Below, in pieces: positions 46,811 to 56,375 of a stretch of 64,000 nucleotides of DNA (the first letter of the stretch is position 1; each line of letters opens with the position of its first letter). Source of the stretch: Streptomyces sp. M41(2017) (GTDB lineage Bacteria; Actinomycetota; Actinomycetes; Streptomycetales; Streptomycetaceae). A program made the translations under genes and the position numbers. The stretch lies in assembly GCF_002078175.1 (NCBI RefSeq), contig NZ_MWFK01000001.1:2480001-2544000 (forward strand), written 5' to 3'. Under the pieces are notes generated by a model. The model made no database searches and had not been told where the DNA came from. It saw only the letters and a list, made by a program, of their open reading frames with translations.

Positions 46811-47349
46811 CGCTCCCGCTCCCTACTCGCTTCGAGCGCGCGGGCGGCGCCCTCTTCCAGGTCCCGGCTCTCCAGCTCCTCGCGGAGCCGGGCCAGCGCC
46901 CGGTGCAGCGTGCTCTTGACCGTTCCGGCCGACATGCCGAGTGCGGCGGCCGTCTCCTCCGTGGACATCTGCTCCCAGTGTCGCAGCACCACGACACTGC
47001 GCTGCTTGGGTGCCAGCACCTTCATGATGTCCATCAGGAGCGCGCGGTCCGCGTGCTGCTCGGTGGCGTCCTCGACGCTCGCGTCCGGCAACTGCTCGGT
47101 GGGCACCTCTTCGAGCTTGCGGGCCCGCCACCACTCGGTGCGGGTGTTGATCATGACGCGGCGCAGGTAGGCGTCGGCCAGCCGCTTGTCGGCGATCCCG
47201 TCCCAGCGGCCGTACGTCCGTACGAGCGCGGTCTGGAGGAGGTCCTGGGCGTCGACCGGGTCGGGGACCAGACGGCGGGCACTGCGCAGCAGCGCGTCCT
47301 GTCGAGTGTGGACGTACTCCTCGAATTCGAGCACCTCGCCGTGCGCCAT
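46798..47349 (-). CDS. sigE: ECF sigma factor SigE
   Basis: About 183 aa. Region 2 (LLRSARRLVPDPVDAQDLLQTALVRTYGRWDGI) and region 4 (LAPKQRSVVVLRHWEQMSTEETAAALGMSAGTVKSTLHRALARL in outline) are nearly identical to S. coelicolor SigE as I remember it. SigE directs cell-envelope stress genes. It has no anti-sigma factor and is instead controlled transcriptionally by CseB/CseC. ATG 47349 has GGAGG 9 nt upstream; an ATG at 47355 would add two residues. Confidence 0.95.
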   Translation of the reverse strand: MAHGEVLEFEEYVHTRQDALLRSARRLVPDPVDAQDLLQTALVRTYGRWDGIADKRLADAYLRRVMINTRTEWWRARKLEEVPTEQLPDASVEDATEQHADRALLMDIMKVLAPKQRSVVVLRHWEQMSTEETAAALGMSAGTVKSTLHRALARLREELESRDLEEGAARALEASRERERCAA

Positions 47350-47460
47350 GATCAACCGCCTCCATCCCCGTTTCCGACCTGCCTGCTGCCGGTTCTCCGT
47401 TGCCTGCGACCGAGGGCTCCCCGGCCGCTTGTCGCGGCCGCCCTGCGGTACGGCAATGAA

Positions 47461-47489
47461 GCTACGGAGGCGTTGTCACGGGGTTGTCC
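47461..47489 (-). promoter_or_regulatory. Candidate ECF-type promoter of the sigE operon
   Basis: Read on the minus strand, GGACAAC (47489-47483) is followed after 16 bases by CGTAGC (47466-47461), the AAC/CGT spacing of ECF sigma promoters, about 105 bases before sigE. It would fit autoregulation, but the -35 is not a perfect GGAAC. Confidence 0.35.
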
Positions 47490-47610
47490 GAGACAGCCTG
47501 CGGCCAGCACTCGGCTGTCCGTCGGTTGTGTAACGGATGTAGGAGCTGGGTAAGACGAAGGGGCTTTCTGTCCTGGTTGGTCCCTGTTCGGTCCCTGTCC
47601 GGGCTCTCGG

Positions 47611-48528
47611 CTATGTCAGCGGCAGCCGATACAGACCGCCCGGGAGCGGCTCGACCAGTCCGTCGGAGACGAGTCCGTCGAGCGCCCGGGCCCGCTGGAC
47701 CGGTTCGTCCCACACACGGTCCAGCGCGGTCTGCGGAACCGGCACATGGGCCTCACGCAGAACGGCCAGCAGCTTGCCCCGCACCTGACGGTCGGTACCC
47801 GCGTACGTCTGCCCCTTGCGCGGCGGCCCGTCGTGCTCGGGCTTGCCGGCCAGCCGCCAGGCGCACTGCGCGGCGATCGGGCAGCGGTGGCACGATTCGT
47901 TCTTCGCCGTGCAGACCAGCGCCCCGAGCTCCATCGAGGCGGCGGCCCAGCGTGAGGCCGTCCGTTCCCCCTCGGGCAGCAGCGTGCGGGCGAGACGGCG
48001 CTCGGCCGCGGTGGTGGCGTTCGGCGGGTACTGCACGCCGGTGACGGCGCGCGCGAAGACCCGGCGGACGTTGGTGTCCAGCACGGGGTGCCGCTGGCCG
48101 TACGCGAACGAGGCCACCGCCGCCGCCGTGTACTCCCCGATGCCGGGCAGCGCCAGCAACTGCGCGTGCTCCGTCGGTACGTCGCCGTCGTGTCGTTCCG
48201 TTATGGCCACCGCCGCGCCGTGCAGCCGCAGGGCGCGGCGCGGATAGCCGAGCCTGCCCCAGGCCCGGACGGCCTCGCCGGGGGCGTCCTTCGCCAGGTC
48301 GGCGGGGCGCGGCCAGCGGGCCAGCCACTGCTCGTACACCGGCAGCACGCGGTTGACGGGGGTCTGCTGGAGCATGAACTCGCTGACCATCACCGCCCAG
48401 GGGCCGGCGTCGGGGTGCCGCCAGGGCAGGTCGCGCGCGTGCTCGTCGAACCAGTCGATGACGGGCGCGTGGAGGTCCTCGCCGGGAGCGTTCCGGGCGG
48501 TTTCGGTGGGCTTGGTGGGTGCAGTCAT
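47611..48528 (-). CDS. mutY: A/G-specific adenine DNA glycosylase
   Basis: MutY removes adenine mispaired with 8-oxoguanine. 305 aa: catalytic Glu in SEFMLQQTPVNRV, helix-hairpin-helix LPGIGEYTAAAVASFAYG, catalytic Asp in HPVLDTNV, and the 4Fe-4S cluster cysteines (CTAKNESCHRCPIAAQC). The C-terminal NUDIX-like domain of E. coli MutY is reduced to a short winged segment here. ATG 48528. Lies between sigE and disA/radA, near other DNA-damage genes. Confidence 0.94.
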   Translation of the reverse strand: MTAPTKPTETARNAPGEDLHAPVIDWFDEHARDLPWRHPDAGPWAVMVSEFMLQQTPVNRVLPVYEQWLARWPRPADLAKDAPGEAVRAWGRLGYPRRALRLHGAAVAITERHDGDVPTEHAQLLALPGIGEYTAAAVASFAYGQRHPVLDTNVRRVFARAVTGVQYPPNATTAAERRLARTLLPEGERTASRWAAASMELGALVCTAKNESCHRCPIAAQCAWRLAGKPEHDGPPRKGQTYAGTDRQVRGKLLAVLREAHVPVPQTALDRVWDEPVQRARALDGLVSDGLVEPLPGGLYRLPLT

Positions 48529-48719
48529 GGCGGTATCGATCCTGCCATGCGGGGGCGGGGACGTGGGGGCGACGCCGGGGGCGGGCGGTGGTGAAACACC
48601 GCACCCGGCGCTCTACGTGTCCCCGGAACGGTGCCGACCGGGATGATGATCCGGAAAAGTTGATGCCGGGGCGGCGGGTGGGGCCGGAGACGCGGCGGAT
48701 CTCTCGTACAGTTTGCGCC

Positions 48720-49553
48720 GTGGGATCACTGCGCAATCCGGTCGGGCCGCTTCCCTCCACGATCTATTGGCGTCGGAGGGCCGTTCTGCTGTCCGTGGTA
48801 GCCCTGTTGGCGCTGCTCACGGTCTGGGTGGTCGGCCCGGGCGGCGGGGGTGGTGACAACAACTCCGGCGGATCGAACGGGAAGAACCCCGCGCCGTCGA
48901 TCACACCGGGCCCCTCGGGCTCGGGTCCCGCGATCAGTCAACACCCGGGCGGTCGCGACGAGTCGAGCGGTGGCGGCGGCAGCGGCAGTGGTGGCAGCGG
49001 TGGCGGAGGCGGCAGCGGCGACGGCGGGAGCGGCGACGGATCCGGCGACGGTTCCGGGTCCGCGGGCTCCGGCGGAAGCGCCGGCGGCGGTTCCGGAGAC
49101 TCGGCGGGCGGCGGCGGGGCGGGCGGTCAGCTCCCCGCCGGTTCCAGCCTCCCCAACTGCACGCCGAACTACGTCAAGTTGACGCTCAAGAGCGTGCACA
49201 ACTCGTACGCCCCCGACGAGCGGCCCACCATCCAGCTCATCGCCAAGAACACCTCGGGCAGCGACTGCAAGGTCGACCTCGGCCCGAAGAACACGGTTCT
49301 GACGATCACTCAGGCAGGCAGCGACGACGACATCTGGGCGTCCGACGACTGCCCGAAGGGTGCCGCGGGCGCGCTGTACCGGGTCCCGGCGCACAGCCAG
49401 GTCACCTACACGGTGAAGTGGGACCGCAAGCCCGGCGCCCCCAAGTGCGCCACGCCCCCAGCCGGTTCGGCCCCCGCCGGTACCTACCTGGTCGAGGCGA
49501 AGGCTCCGGGCCTGTCCAAGGCGCAGACGTCGTTCGTGCTCTCGAAGGACTGA
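48720..49553 (+). CDS. Membrane-anchored or secreted protein with long Gly/Ser linker
   Basis: 277 aa, no named family. One N-terminal TM helix (AVLLSVVALLALLTVWVVGP, about residues 22-41), then about 100 residues of Gly/Ser/Asp linker, then an Ig-like beta domain (LPNCTPNYVKLTLKSVHNSYAPDERPTIQL...), with three or four Cys and a C-terminal FVLSKD. Extracellular location is inferred from topology. TACAGT at 48707-48712, 7 nt before GTG 48720, indicates a leaderless mRNA. Divergent from mutY. Confidence 0.8.
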   Translation: MGSLRNPVGPLPSTIYWRRRAVLLSVVALLALLTVWVVGPGGGGGDNNSGGSNGKNPAPSITPGPSGSGPAISQHPGGRDESSGGGGSGSGGSGGGGGSGDGGSGDGSGDGSGSAGSGGSAGGGSGDSAGGGGAGGQLPAGSSLPNCTPNYVKLTLKSVHNSYAPDERPTIQLIAKNTSGSDCKVDLGPKNTVLTITQAGSDDDIWASDDCPKGAAGALYRVPAHSQVTYTVKWDRKPGAPKCATPPAGSAPAGTYLVEAKAPGLSKAQTSFVLSKD

Positions 49554-49610
49554 GCAGCCGACGTGAAGGACGGAGCCTGAGGGCTCGGGGGACTGCCCGC
49601 CGAACAGTGA

Positions 49611-49640
49611 AGCGCCGGACGAGACCACTCGTCCGGCGCT
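49611..49640. terminator. Bidirectional terminator between the linker-protein gene and disA
   Basis: A perfect 13-bp stem (49611-49623 with 49628-49640) and ACCA loop lies between two convergent genes, 12 bases beyond the disA stop. Confidence 0.85.
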
Positions 49641-49652
49641 CGGTCGTCCGTC

Positions 49653-50777
49653 TCAGACGTAGCGCTCCAGGATCGAGGACTCCGCCAGCCGGGACAGGCC
49701 CTCGCGGACGCTGCGGGCCCGGGCCTCGCCGACGCCGTCCACCGTCTGGAGGTCGTCGACGCTCGCGGCGAGCAGCTTCTGCAGCCCGCCGAAGTGCTCG
49801 ACGAGCCGGTCGATGATCGCGCCGGGCAGCCGCGGAACCTTGGCGAGCAGACGGAATCCGCGCGGGGACACCGCCGAGTCGAGCGCCTCCGGGGAACCGG
49901 TGTAACCCAACGCCCTTGCCACCGTGGACAGTTCGAGAAGCTCCGCGTGGCTGAGCGCGTCCAGCTCGAAGAGCGCCTCGTCGACGGTGCGGGACCGCTT
50001 CGCGGTCGGTTCCGGCACATAGTCCCGGACGACCAGCTCGCGGTCGGGCTCGACGCCGGCGATCAGCTCGTCGAGCTGGAGCGTCAGAAGACGTCCGTCG
50101 GTGCCCAGCTCCACGACGTACTCGGCGATCTCGGTCGCGATGCGGCGCACCATCTCCAGCCGCTGCGCGACCGCCGAGACGTCCCGGACGGTGACCAGGT
50201 CCTCGATCTCCAGCGCGGACAGCGTGCCCGCGACCTCGTCCAGCCGGAGCTTGTAGCGCTCCAGGGTCGCGAGCGCCTGGTTGGCACGGGACAGGATCGC
50301 GGCCGAGTCCTCCAGGACACGGCGCTGGCCGTCGACGTACAGGGCGATCAGGCGCATCGACTGGGAGACCGACACGATGGGGTAGCCGACCTGCTTGCTC
50401 ACCCGGTCCGCGGTGCGGTGCCGCGTACCCGTCTCCTCCGTCGGGATCGTGGGGTCGGGCACCAGCTGCACACCCGCCCGCAGGATCTTGGTGATGTCCT
50501 TGTCGAGCACGATGCCGCCGTCGAGCTTGCACAGCTCGCGCAGACGCGTCGCGGTGAACTCGACGTCCAGGATGAATCCGCCCGTGCACATCGCTTCGAC
50601 GGTCTTGTCGGAGCCGAGCACGATGAGTCCGCCCGTGTTGCCGCGGAGGATCCGTTCGAGTCCGTCACGCAGTGCCGTACCGGGTGCCACGGCGCTGAGG
50701 GCGGCGCGCATCTGGCCATCGGCACCGGAGCTCCCACCGGACTTTCCGGGAGCTGCTGCCCGGTCGTTGGCTGCCAC
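49653..50777 (-). CDS. disA: DNA-integrity scanning diadenylate cyclase DisA
   Basis: DisA makes cyclic di-AMP from ATP while scanning DNA for branched structures. 374 aa: N-terminal DAC domain with the catalytic motif DGGIVL (residues 86-91; the family motif is DGA, here with Gly for Ala) and GTRHR (117-121), a helical spine, and a C-terminal helix-hairpin-helix DNA-binding domain ([31 protein letters not shown]). GTG 50777 has GGAGGAG upstream. Downstream of radA on the same strand, a conserved pair. Confidence 0.95.
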   Translation of the reverse strand: MAANDRAAAPGKSGGSSGADGQMRAALSAVAPGTALRDGLERILRGNTGGLIVLGSDKTVEAMCTGGFILDVEFTATRLRELCKLDGGIVLDKDITKILRAGVQLVPDPTIPTEETGTRHRTADRVSKQVGYPIVSVSQSMRLIALYVDGQRRVLEDSAAILSRANQALATLERYKLRLDEVAGTLSALEIEDLVTVRDVSAVAQRLEMVRRIATEIAEYVVELGTDGRLLTLQLDELIAGVEPDRELVVRDYVPEPTAKRSRTVDEALFELDALSHAELLELSTVARALGYTGSPEALDSAVSPRGFRLLAKVPRLPGAIIDRLVEHFGGLQKLLAASVDDLQTVDGVGEARARSVREGLSRLAESSILERYV

Positions 50778-50845
50778 TGCACTCCTCCGGTCGCGGGTTT
50801 CCGGTCGCGCTCGGTTCGTACGGACGGGCGAGACCAGGGCAAAGT

Positions 50846-52255
50846 CTACCGGCGCCGCTCCTCTTCCCGTGGGGCCTCTCTGCGACGCGAGCGCGGAAGG
50901 ACGCTCAGCGCCTCTCCGATGTCCGCCACTTCCTGGACCTTCATACCGGCCGGGACCTTGCCGGGGTCGGCCGGGACGAGGGCGTGCGTGAAGCCCAGCC
51001 GGTGCGCCTCGGCCAGCCTGCGCTGCACGCCCGTGACGCGTCTCACCTCGCCCGCGAGTCCCACCTCACCGATCGCCACGAGGTTCTTGGGCAGCGGGGT
51101 GTCACTCGCCGCGGACGCCAGGCCCAGCGCGATGGCGAGGTCCGCGGCGGGCTCGGAGAGCTTCACGCCGCCGACCGTCGCGGAGTAGATGTCCCGCTTC
51201 CCGAGCGCGCTGATCCGGCCGCGCTGCTCCAGGACGGCGAGCATCATCGAGACACGAGAGGTCTCCAGACCGGACGTCGTGCGCCGCGGGGAGGGGATCT
51301 GCGAGTCCACGGTGAGCGCCTGCACCTCGACGACCAGGGGACGGCGGCCTTCCAGGGTGACGGTCAGACAGGTGCCGGGCACGGCCTCGGCGCGGCGCGT
51401 CAGGAAGAGCCCCGAGGGATCGGTCAGCCCGGTGATGCCCTCGTCGTGCAGCTCGAAGCAGCCGACCTCGTCCGTCGTCCCGTACCGGTTCTTGACGCCG
51501 CGCACGAGGCGCAGGCGCGCGTGCCGGTCGCCCTCGAAGGACAGGACGACGTCCACCAGGTGTTCCAGCAGGCGCGGGCCCGCGATCGCGCCGTCCTTGG
51601 TGACGTGGCCCACGAGCAGGGTGGACATGCCCCGCTCCTTGGACGCGCGGATCAGCGCGCCCGCGACCTCGCGGACCTGCGCCATGCCGCCGGGCGCGCC
51701 GTCGATCTCCGGGGAGGCGATGGTCTGCACGGAGTCCAGGATCAGCAGGGACGGCTTCACGGCGTCCAAGTGGCCGAGCACGGCGGCCAGATCGGTCTCG
51801 GCGGCGAGATACAGGTGGTCGTCGATCGCCTTGATGCGGTCGGCGCGCAGCCGCACCTGGCTCGCCGACTCCTCGCCCGTCACGTACAGGGTGCGGTGCT
51901 CGTCGCTCGCCGACTTGGCCGCCACGTCCAGCAGGAGCGTGGACTTGCCGACGCCGGGCTCGCCGGCGACGAGGACGACCGCGCCGGGCACGAGTCCGCC
52001 GCCGAGGACGCGGTCCAGCTCGGGCACGCCGGTGCTGCGGGCGGTGGCCTGACGGCCGTCGACCTGTCCGATCGGGACCGCGGAGGTGGTCACCCGGCCC
52101 GGTGCCGTCGTCCGGACGGCGGGCGTGCCGTACTCCTCGACCGTCCCCCACGCCTGGCACTCGGGGCAACGGCCGAGCCACTTGGCCGTCTGCCAGCCGC
52201 ACTCGGTGCAGCGGTAGGACGGCCGGTCCTTCGCGGTCTTCGTACGGGCAGCCAT
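50846..52255 (-). CDS. radA: DNA repair protein RadA
   Basis: RadA is a RecA-like branch-migration ATPase. 469 aa: zinc finger with Cys16, Cys19, Cys30 and Cys33, Walker [13 protein letters not shown], the RadA-specific KNRYG motif (KNRYGTTDE), and a C-terminal Lon-protease-like domain ending in the [19 protein letters not shown] region. ATG 52255. Heads the radA-disA unit; c-di-AMP production by DisA is known to be inhibited by RadA in other bacteria. Confidence 0.95.
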   Translation of the reverse strand: MAARTKTAKDRPSYRCTECGWQTAKWLGRCPECQAWGTVEEYGTPAVRTTAPGRVTTSAVPIGQVDGRQATARSTGVPELDRVLGGGLVPGAVVLVAGEPGVGKSTLLLDVAAKSASDEHRTLYVTGEESASQVRLRADRIKAIDDHLYLAAETDLAAVLGHLDAVKPSLLILDSVQTIASPEIDGAPGGMAQVREVAGALIRASKERGMSTLLVGHVTKDGAIAGPRLLEHLVDVVLSFEGDRHARLRLVRGVKNRYGTTDEVGCFELHDEGITGLTDPSGLFLTRRAEAVPGTCLTVTLEGRRPLVVEVQALTVDSQIPSPRRTTSGLETSRVSMMLAVLEQRGRISALGKRDIYSATVGGVKLSEPAADLAIALGLASAASDTPLPKNLVAIGEVGLAGEVRRVTGVQRRLAEAHRLGFTHALVPADPGKVPAGMKVQEVADIGEALSVLPRSRRREAPREEERRR

Positions 52256-52563
52256 GACCGAACCGTAGCCGTACCCACTGACAACCCGGCCCGCGGCGGC
52301 GGCGGAACCGGTGCGACCCGGCCGCCCGGCTCCCTCGGAAGCCGTCGCCCCGAGCCCCCCGTGCCCCGGTTCCACCCCCGCGTGACGGAACCTCCGGCGC
52401 CCTCGCGCCGGGTCATCTGCCATCGACTGCCATCGCCGCCCGTGACGGCCCAGGCCAGGGATCGGGGGCCACTGTCCCCTATTGAGGGATCGTTTCACCC
52501 GTACGGATTAAATGTGCTCAAGGTGGAGGAAGCGGCCACCGTCGGGCACCTACGGTCGCACGG
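52256..52563. other. Divergent intergenic region radA / BACON protein
   Basis: The 308 bases carry no supported gene. The right end contains TACGGT (52551-52556), 7 nt before the GTG of the next gene, a leaderless-type -10. A relatively AT-rich patch (52478-52520) precedes it. Nothing else stands out. Confidence 0.5.
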
Positions 52564-54414
52564 GTGATGAGCAGCAGTCCGGAGACCTCCACGCACACCA
52601 CCGGCGCACACCGGGCGCACGGAGCCGCGCGCAAGCGGGCGGCCGTGCCCCGTGGCGCGACCCCCCACACCCTGGCCGAGCGTCCCCCCGCGCGGTACGA
52701 GCCGTACCTGGACGGCCTGTTCACCTACTGCCTGTCCGTACTGTGCGACCACGACGCGGCCACCGCCGCCCTCGGGGACACCCTCGCCCTCGCCGAGCGC
52801 CGCAGCCCGCGCGGCCCGGAGTCCGGGGCCGACCGCAGGGCCTGGCTCTACGCGCTGGCCCGCTGGTCCTGCCTGCGCAAGCTCACCGAGGCGCGGCGCA
52901 GGCGTCAGGCGGCGCACGCCTCCGGGCGGCACACTCCGCGCAAGCCGTCGAAGCGGCTGAGGAGCGACTCCCCGGGTTTCGGACCGGCCGCGGGCGCCGA
53001 AGGGACCGCCGAGACGAAGGCCTCCCACAAGGGAGCGCACAAGGCCACCGCCGACCGGCGCGCGGCCGAGGCGCTGAGCGCCGTCCCCCTCTCCGAGGAG
53101 ACCCAGGCGCGCCGGAGCCACGAACTCGCCCTGCTGGCCTGGCCGGAGGCCGCCGGTACGACCCCGGAGCAGCGCGAGGCGCTCGAACTCGCCGTCCGCC
53201 ACCAGCTCGCCGCCCACGAGGTCGCCGCCGTCCTCGGCATGGACCTGGCCGGCACGCGCGAGCTGCTCGCCTCGGCCGCCTGCGAGGTGGAGCGCACCCG
53301 CGCTGCCCTCGCCGTCGTGGAGACGGGCACCTGCCCGAGCGTCGCGCGGCTCACCGGTGACAGCCGGCTCGTCCTGAGCGCCACCCTGCGCGGCGAGCTG
53401 GTCCGGCACGTCGACGACTGCCCCCGCTGCCGCCGCACCGCCGAGCGCGCGGTCCCCGGGACCTGGCCCGGCACCAGTGTCACGCCCGCCGCGCTCCCCG
53501 TCCTCGAAGCCCCGCAGGCGGACCTGCGCGTGGCGATGACGCACGCACCCCGCGCGCGGGGCAGTGCCCCGCGCTTCGACCGGCGCGGCTTCCCGATGGA
53601 CCCCAAGGACCACGCGGCCCGGCGGGACCGGCTGCGCGCGCGTGCCGTCACGACCGCGATCGTCGCCACCGTCGTCGCGGCGCCCGTCGTCGCCCTGTGG
53701 GCGGCGTACCGGGGGGCGCCGCTGACGGGGGAGGGCGTCGACGGCCGTCCGGCCACCGCGAGCGAGGCCCAGGACCCCGACGGCCTGGACGCGGGCCGGG
53801 CGGGCGGCTACGAGAACGCGGGCAACGCCAGCTCCCGGCCCGACTCCCGTTTCACCAAGGGCAGCCGCTCACCGGACGTCTCCGTGGAGGTCGTCAGCGC
53901 CCCGGGGCACAGCCGGGGGCACCTCTCCGTGACGGCCCGCACGGACGGCGACACCACGCTCGTCACCCTGACCGCGTCCGGCAGCTCGCCGGTCCACTGG
54001 TCCGCCCGCACCGGCGCGGCCTGGCTCTACCTGAGCAAGGCGTCCGGAACGCTCGACCCCGGCGCGTCACTGACGATCAAGGTGTACGTCGATCATCTCC
54101 ACGAGCCGCTGGGCCACTGGAGAGCACGGGTGTCGATGGCCCCGGCGGGCGCGGTCGTCACCATCGACGGGTACGGCAACGCGCGCCCGTCCCACCCCGG
54201 TGAGCACGGTCACGGGCACGGCCACGGGCCCGGTCCGACCCCGAGTGCCACCGGTTCGTCGGGGCCGGGCTCGACACCTCCGGCGAGCCCGGAGCCGTCC
54301 GACAGCCCGGCCGACCCGTCGCCCACCCCGACGCCCACCGACTCGTCCCCCTCGGACCCGGGCGGCTCGACACCCCCGCCGAGCGACAGCGGCACGGCGA
54401 GCCCCACGTCGTAG
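52564..54414 (+). CDS. Sigma-like / zinc anti-sigma-like / TM / BACON-domain fusion protein
   Basis: 616 aa. Residues 45-115 resemble ECF sigma region 2 (YEPYLDGLFTYCLSVLCDHDAATAALGDTL; RRAWLYALARWSCLRKL); 186-250 resemble region 4 with an HTH-like VAAVLGMDLAGTRELLASAA. Next comes a zinc anti-sigma-like motif, Cys257 and H-x3-C-x2-C (His282, Cys286, Cys289). A single TM helix (362-381) leads to an extracytoplasmic BACON-like beta domain (about 437-537, with SSPVHWSARTGAAWLYLSKASGTLDPG in outline) and a His/Pro/Ser tail. This resembles fused sigma/anti-sigma ECF groups described in Actinobacteria. Whether the sigma part still binds RNA polymerase is unknown. Probably leaderless. Confidence 0.78.
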   Translation: MMSSSPETSTHTTGAHRAHGAARKRAAVPRGATPHTLAERPPARYEPYLDGLFTYCLSVLCDHDAATAALGDTLALAERRSPRGPESGADRRAWLYALARWSCLRKLTEARRRRQAAHASGRHTPRKPSKRLRSDSPGFGPAAGAEGTAETKASHKGAHKATADRRAAEALSAVPLSEETQARRSHELALLAWPEAAGTTPEQREALELAVRHQLAAHEVAAVLGMDLAGTRELLASAACEVERTRAALAVVETGTCPSVARLTGDSRLVLSATLRGELVRHVDDCPRCRRTAERAVPGTWPGTSVTPAALPVLEAPQADLRVAMTHAPRARGSAPRFDRRGFPMDPKDHAARRDRLRARAVTTAIVATVVAAPVVALWAAYRGAPLTGEGVDGRPATASEAQDPDGLDAGRAGGYENAGNASSRPDSRFTKGSRSPDVSVEVVSAPGHSRGHLSVTARTDGDTTLVTLTASGSSPVHWSARTGAAWLYLSKASGTLDPGASLTIKVYVDHLHEPLGHWRARVSMAPAGAVVTIDGYGNARPSHPGEHGHGHGHGPGPTPSATGSSGPGSTPPASPEPSDSPADPSPTPTPTDSSPSDPGGSTPPPSDSGTASPTS

Positions 54415-54467
54415 GGACGGCCCCCGGGCGGCACGCGGACCGTGGTCACGCCCTCGGGCGGGTCGGG

Positions 54468-55307
54468 TCAGGCCACCGGGTCCGCGGGATGCGGTGCCAG
54501 CAGCGGCAGTTGCGAGGCGAGGCGCTCCTCGCACAGCTCCGCCAGCCGGTCGTACCCCTCCTTGCCCATCAGCTCGACCAGCTCCGGCCGGTACGAGACG
54601 TACACCGGGTCGCCGGCGCCGTGCGCCGAGGTCGCCGACGTGCACCACCAGTGCAGGTCGTGGCCGCCCGGGCCCCAGCCCCTGCGGTCGTACTCGCCGA
54701 TGGAGACCTGGAGGATCCGGGTGTCGTCGGGCCGGTCGATCCACTCGTACGTGCGGCGCACGGGCAGCTGCCAGCAGACGTCCGGCTTGGTCTCCAGGGG
54801 CTCGCGCCCCTCCTTCACCGCCAGGATGTGCAGCGAGCAGCCCGCGCCGCCGGCGAAGCCGGGACGGTTCTGGAAGATGCAGGACCCCTTGTACGGGCGG
54901 GTCTGGCGCTCGCCGTCGTCGTCCTCAGAGACCCAGCCGGTCTCCGTGCCCACGTCATGGTGCTGCCAGATCTCCGGCGTGAGCCGGGCCACGTGGCCCG
55001 CGACCCGCTGCTCGTCCTCCTCGTCGGAGAAGTGGGCTCCCAGCGTGCAGCAGCCGTCGTCGGCGCGGCCTGCCTGGATGCCCTGGCAGCCGCTCCCGAA
55101 GATGCAGTTCCAGCGCGAGGTCAGCCAGGTCAGATCGCACCGGAAGATCTGCTCGTCGTCGGCCGGATCGGGAAACTCCACCCACGCGCGAGCGAAGTCG
55201 AGGCCCTTCTCGTCGCTCTTCATCGCTGCCTTCTTCGACTTCGTGGCCTTCGCCTGCGAAGAACCGGTGGCTGATTTGTCGGACTTCGCCTTTTTCGTCT
55301 TTGGCAC
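54468..55307 (-). CDS. Conserved Cys-rich protein, function unknown
   Basis: 279 aa. After a Lys/Ser/Ala-rich N-terminal tail (residues 1-35), about ten Cys occur in ordered motifs: [60 protein letters not shown]. The pattern is reminiscent of YkgJ/DUF3109-type cysteine-cluster proteins that chelate Zn or Fe-S, but I cannot name the family with certainty. GTG 55307 is chosen because TACCCT stands 6 nt upstream (leaderless), in preference to TTG 55379. Divergent from ppx, also leaderless. Confidence 0.8.
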   Translation of the reverse strand: MPKTKKAKSDKSATGSSQAKATKSKKAAMKSDEKGLDFARAWVEFPDPADDEQIFRCDLTWLTSRWNCIFGSGCQGIQAGRADDGCCTLGAHFSDEEDEQRVAGHVARLTPEIWQHHDVGTETGWVSEDDDGERQTRPYKGSCIFQNRPGFAGGAGCSLHILAVKEGREPLETKPDVCWQLPVRRTYEWIDRPDDTRILQVSIGEYDRRGWGPGGHDLHWWCTSATSAHGAGDPVYVSYRPELVELMGKEGYDRLAELCEERLASQLPLLAPHPADPVA

Positions 55308-55432
55308 GGGTCCAGGGTAAGTCGCTTCCGCCCGCTCCGGGGACGCCCCGTCCGTCACCCGCAGATCACCCTTTGACAAGGGCTTTCGCCCCGGCCCACG
55401 AGAAGCGCCGCGCGGGCAGTAGCGTTCCGTGC

Positions 55433-56365
55433 ATGAGACTCGGTGTCCTCGACGTGGGTTCGAACACGGTGCATCTGCTGGTGGTGGACGCCCACCCCGG
55501 CGCCCGCCCGCTGCCCGCGCATTCGCACAAGGCCGATCTGCGGCTCGCCCAACTGCTCGACGAGAGCGGGGCGATCGGCCCCGAGGGCGTCGACAAACTG
55601 ATCGAAACGGTCCAGGGCGCCCTGGAGGCCGCCGAGGACAAGGGCGTCGAGGCCCTGCTCCCGTTCGCCACGTCGGCCGTGCGCGAGGCGAGCAACGCCG
55701 ACGAGGTCCTCGCGCGCGTGCAGACCGAGACCGGGGTCGAGCTGCAGGTGCTCACCGGTGCCGAGGAGGCCCGGCTCACCTTTCTCGCCGCCCGCCGCTG
55801 GTTCGGCTGGTCCGCGGGCAAGCTCCTCGTCCTGGACATCGGCGGGGGCTCCCTGGAGATCGCGTACGGCATCGACGAGGAGCCCGACGCGGCGGTGTCG
55901 CTGCCGCTCGGCGCGGGCCGGCTGACGGCGGGCTGGCTGCCCACCGACCCGGCGGACCCGGCGGACGTCCGGGCCCTGCGCCGTCACGTGCGCGCCCAGA
56001 TCGCCCGGACCGTCGGCGAGTTCAGCCGCTTCGGGGCTCCCGACCACGTGGTCGCCACGTCCAAGACGTTCAAGCAGCTCGCCCGCCTCACCGGCGCGGC
56101 ACGCTCCGCCGACGGCCTGTACGTCCAGCGCGAACTGAAGCGCCGCTCCCTGGAGGACTGGGTCCCCCGCCTCACCGCCATGACCGCCGAGGAACGGGCC
56201 GAACTCCCCGGCGTCTCCCCGGGCCGCGCCGGCCAACTCCTCGCCGGCGCCCTGGTCGCCGAGGGTGCCATGGACCTCTTCGGCGTGGAAACAGTGGAAA
56301 TCTGCCCCTGGGCCCTACGCGAGGGAGTGATCCTCCGCCGCCTGGACCAGATGGAGTCCGAGTAG
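55433..56365 (+). CDS. ppx: Exopolyphosphatase / pppGpp phosphohydrolase family
   Basis: 310 aa. ASKHA-fold Ppx/GppA motifs: [50 protein letters not shown] and [15 protein letters not shown]. These enzymes split phosphate from polyphosphate or convert pppGpp to ppGpp; this is the short (about 310 aa) actinobacterial form lacking the C-terminal HD-like domain. TAGCGT at 55420-55425 is 7 nt before ATG 55433 (leaderless). It may be coupled to the stringent response (inference). Confidence 0.92.
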   Translation: MRLGVLDVGSNTVHLLVVDAHPGARPLPAHSHKADLRLAQLLDESGAIGPEGVDKLIETVQGALEAAEDKGVEALLPFATSAVREASNADEVLARVQTETGVELQVLTGAEEARLTFLAARRWFGWSAGKLLVLDIGGGSLEIAYGIDEEPDAAVSLPLGAGRLTAGWLPTDPADPADVRALRRHVRAQIARTVGEFSRFGAPDHVVATSKTFKQLARLTGAARSADGLYVQRELKRRSLEDWVPRLTAMTAEERAELPGVSPGRAGQLLAGALVAEGAMDLFGVETVEICPWALREGVILRRLDQMESE

Positions 56366-56375
56366 CCCTCCGGGG

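Noticed and set aside
49653..50777. Inactive DisA because of DGG instead of DGA
   Set aside because: The catalytic Asp and RHR motif are intact, and I recall the same DGG in other Streptomyces DisA proteins.
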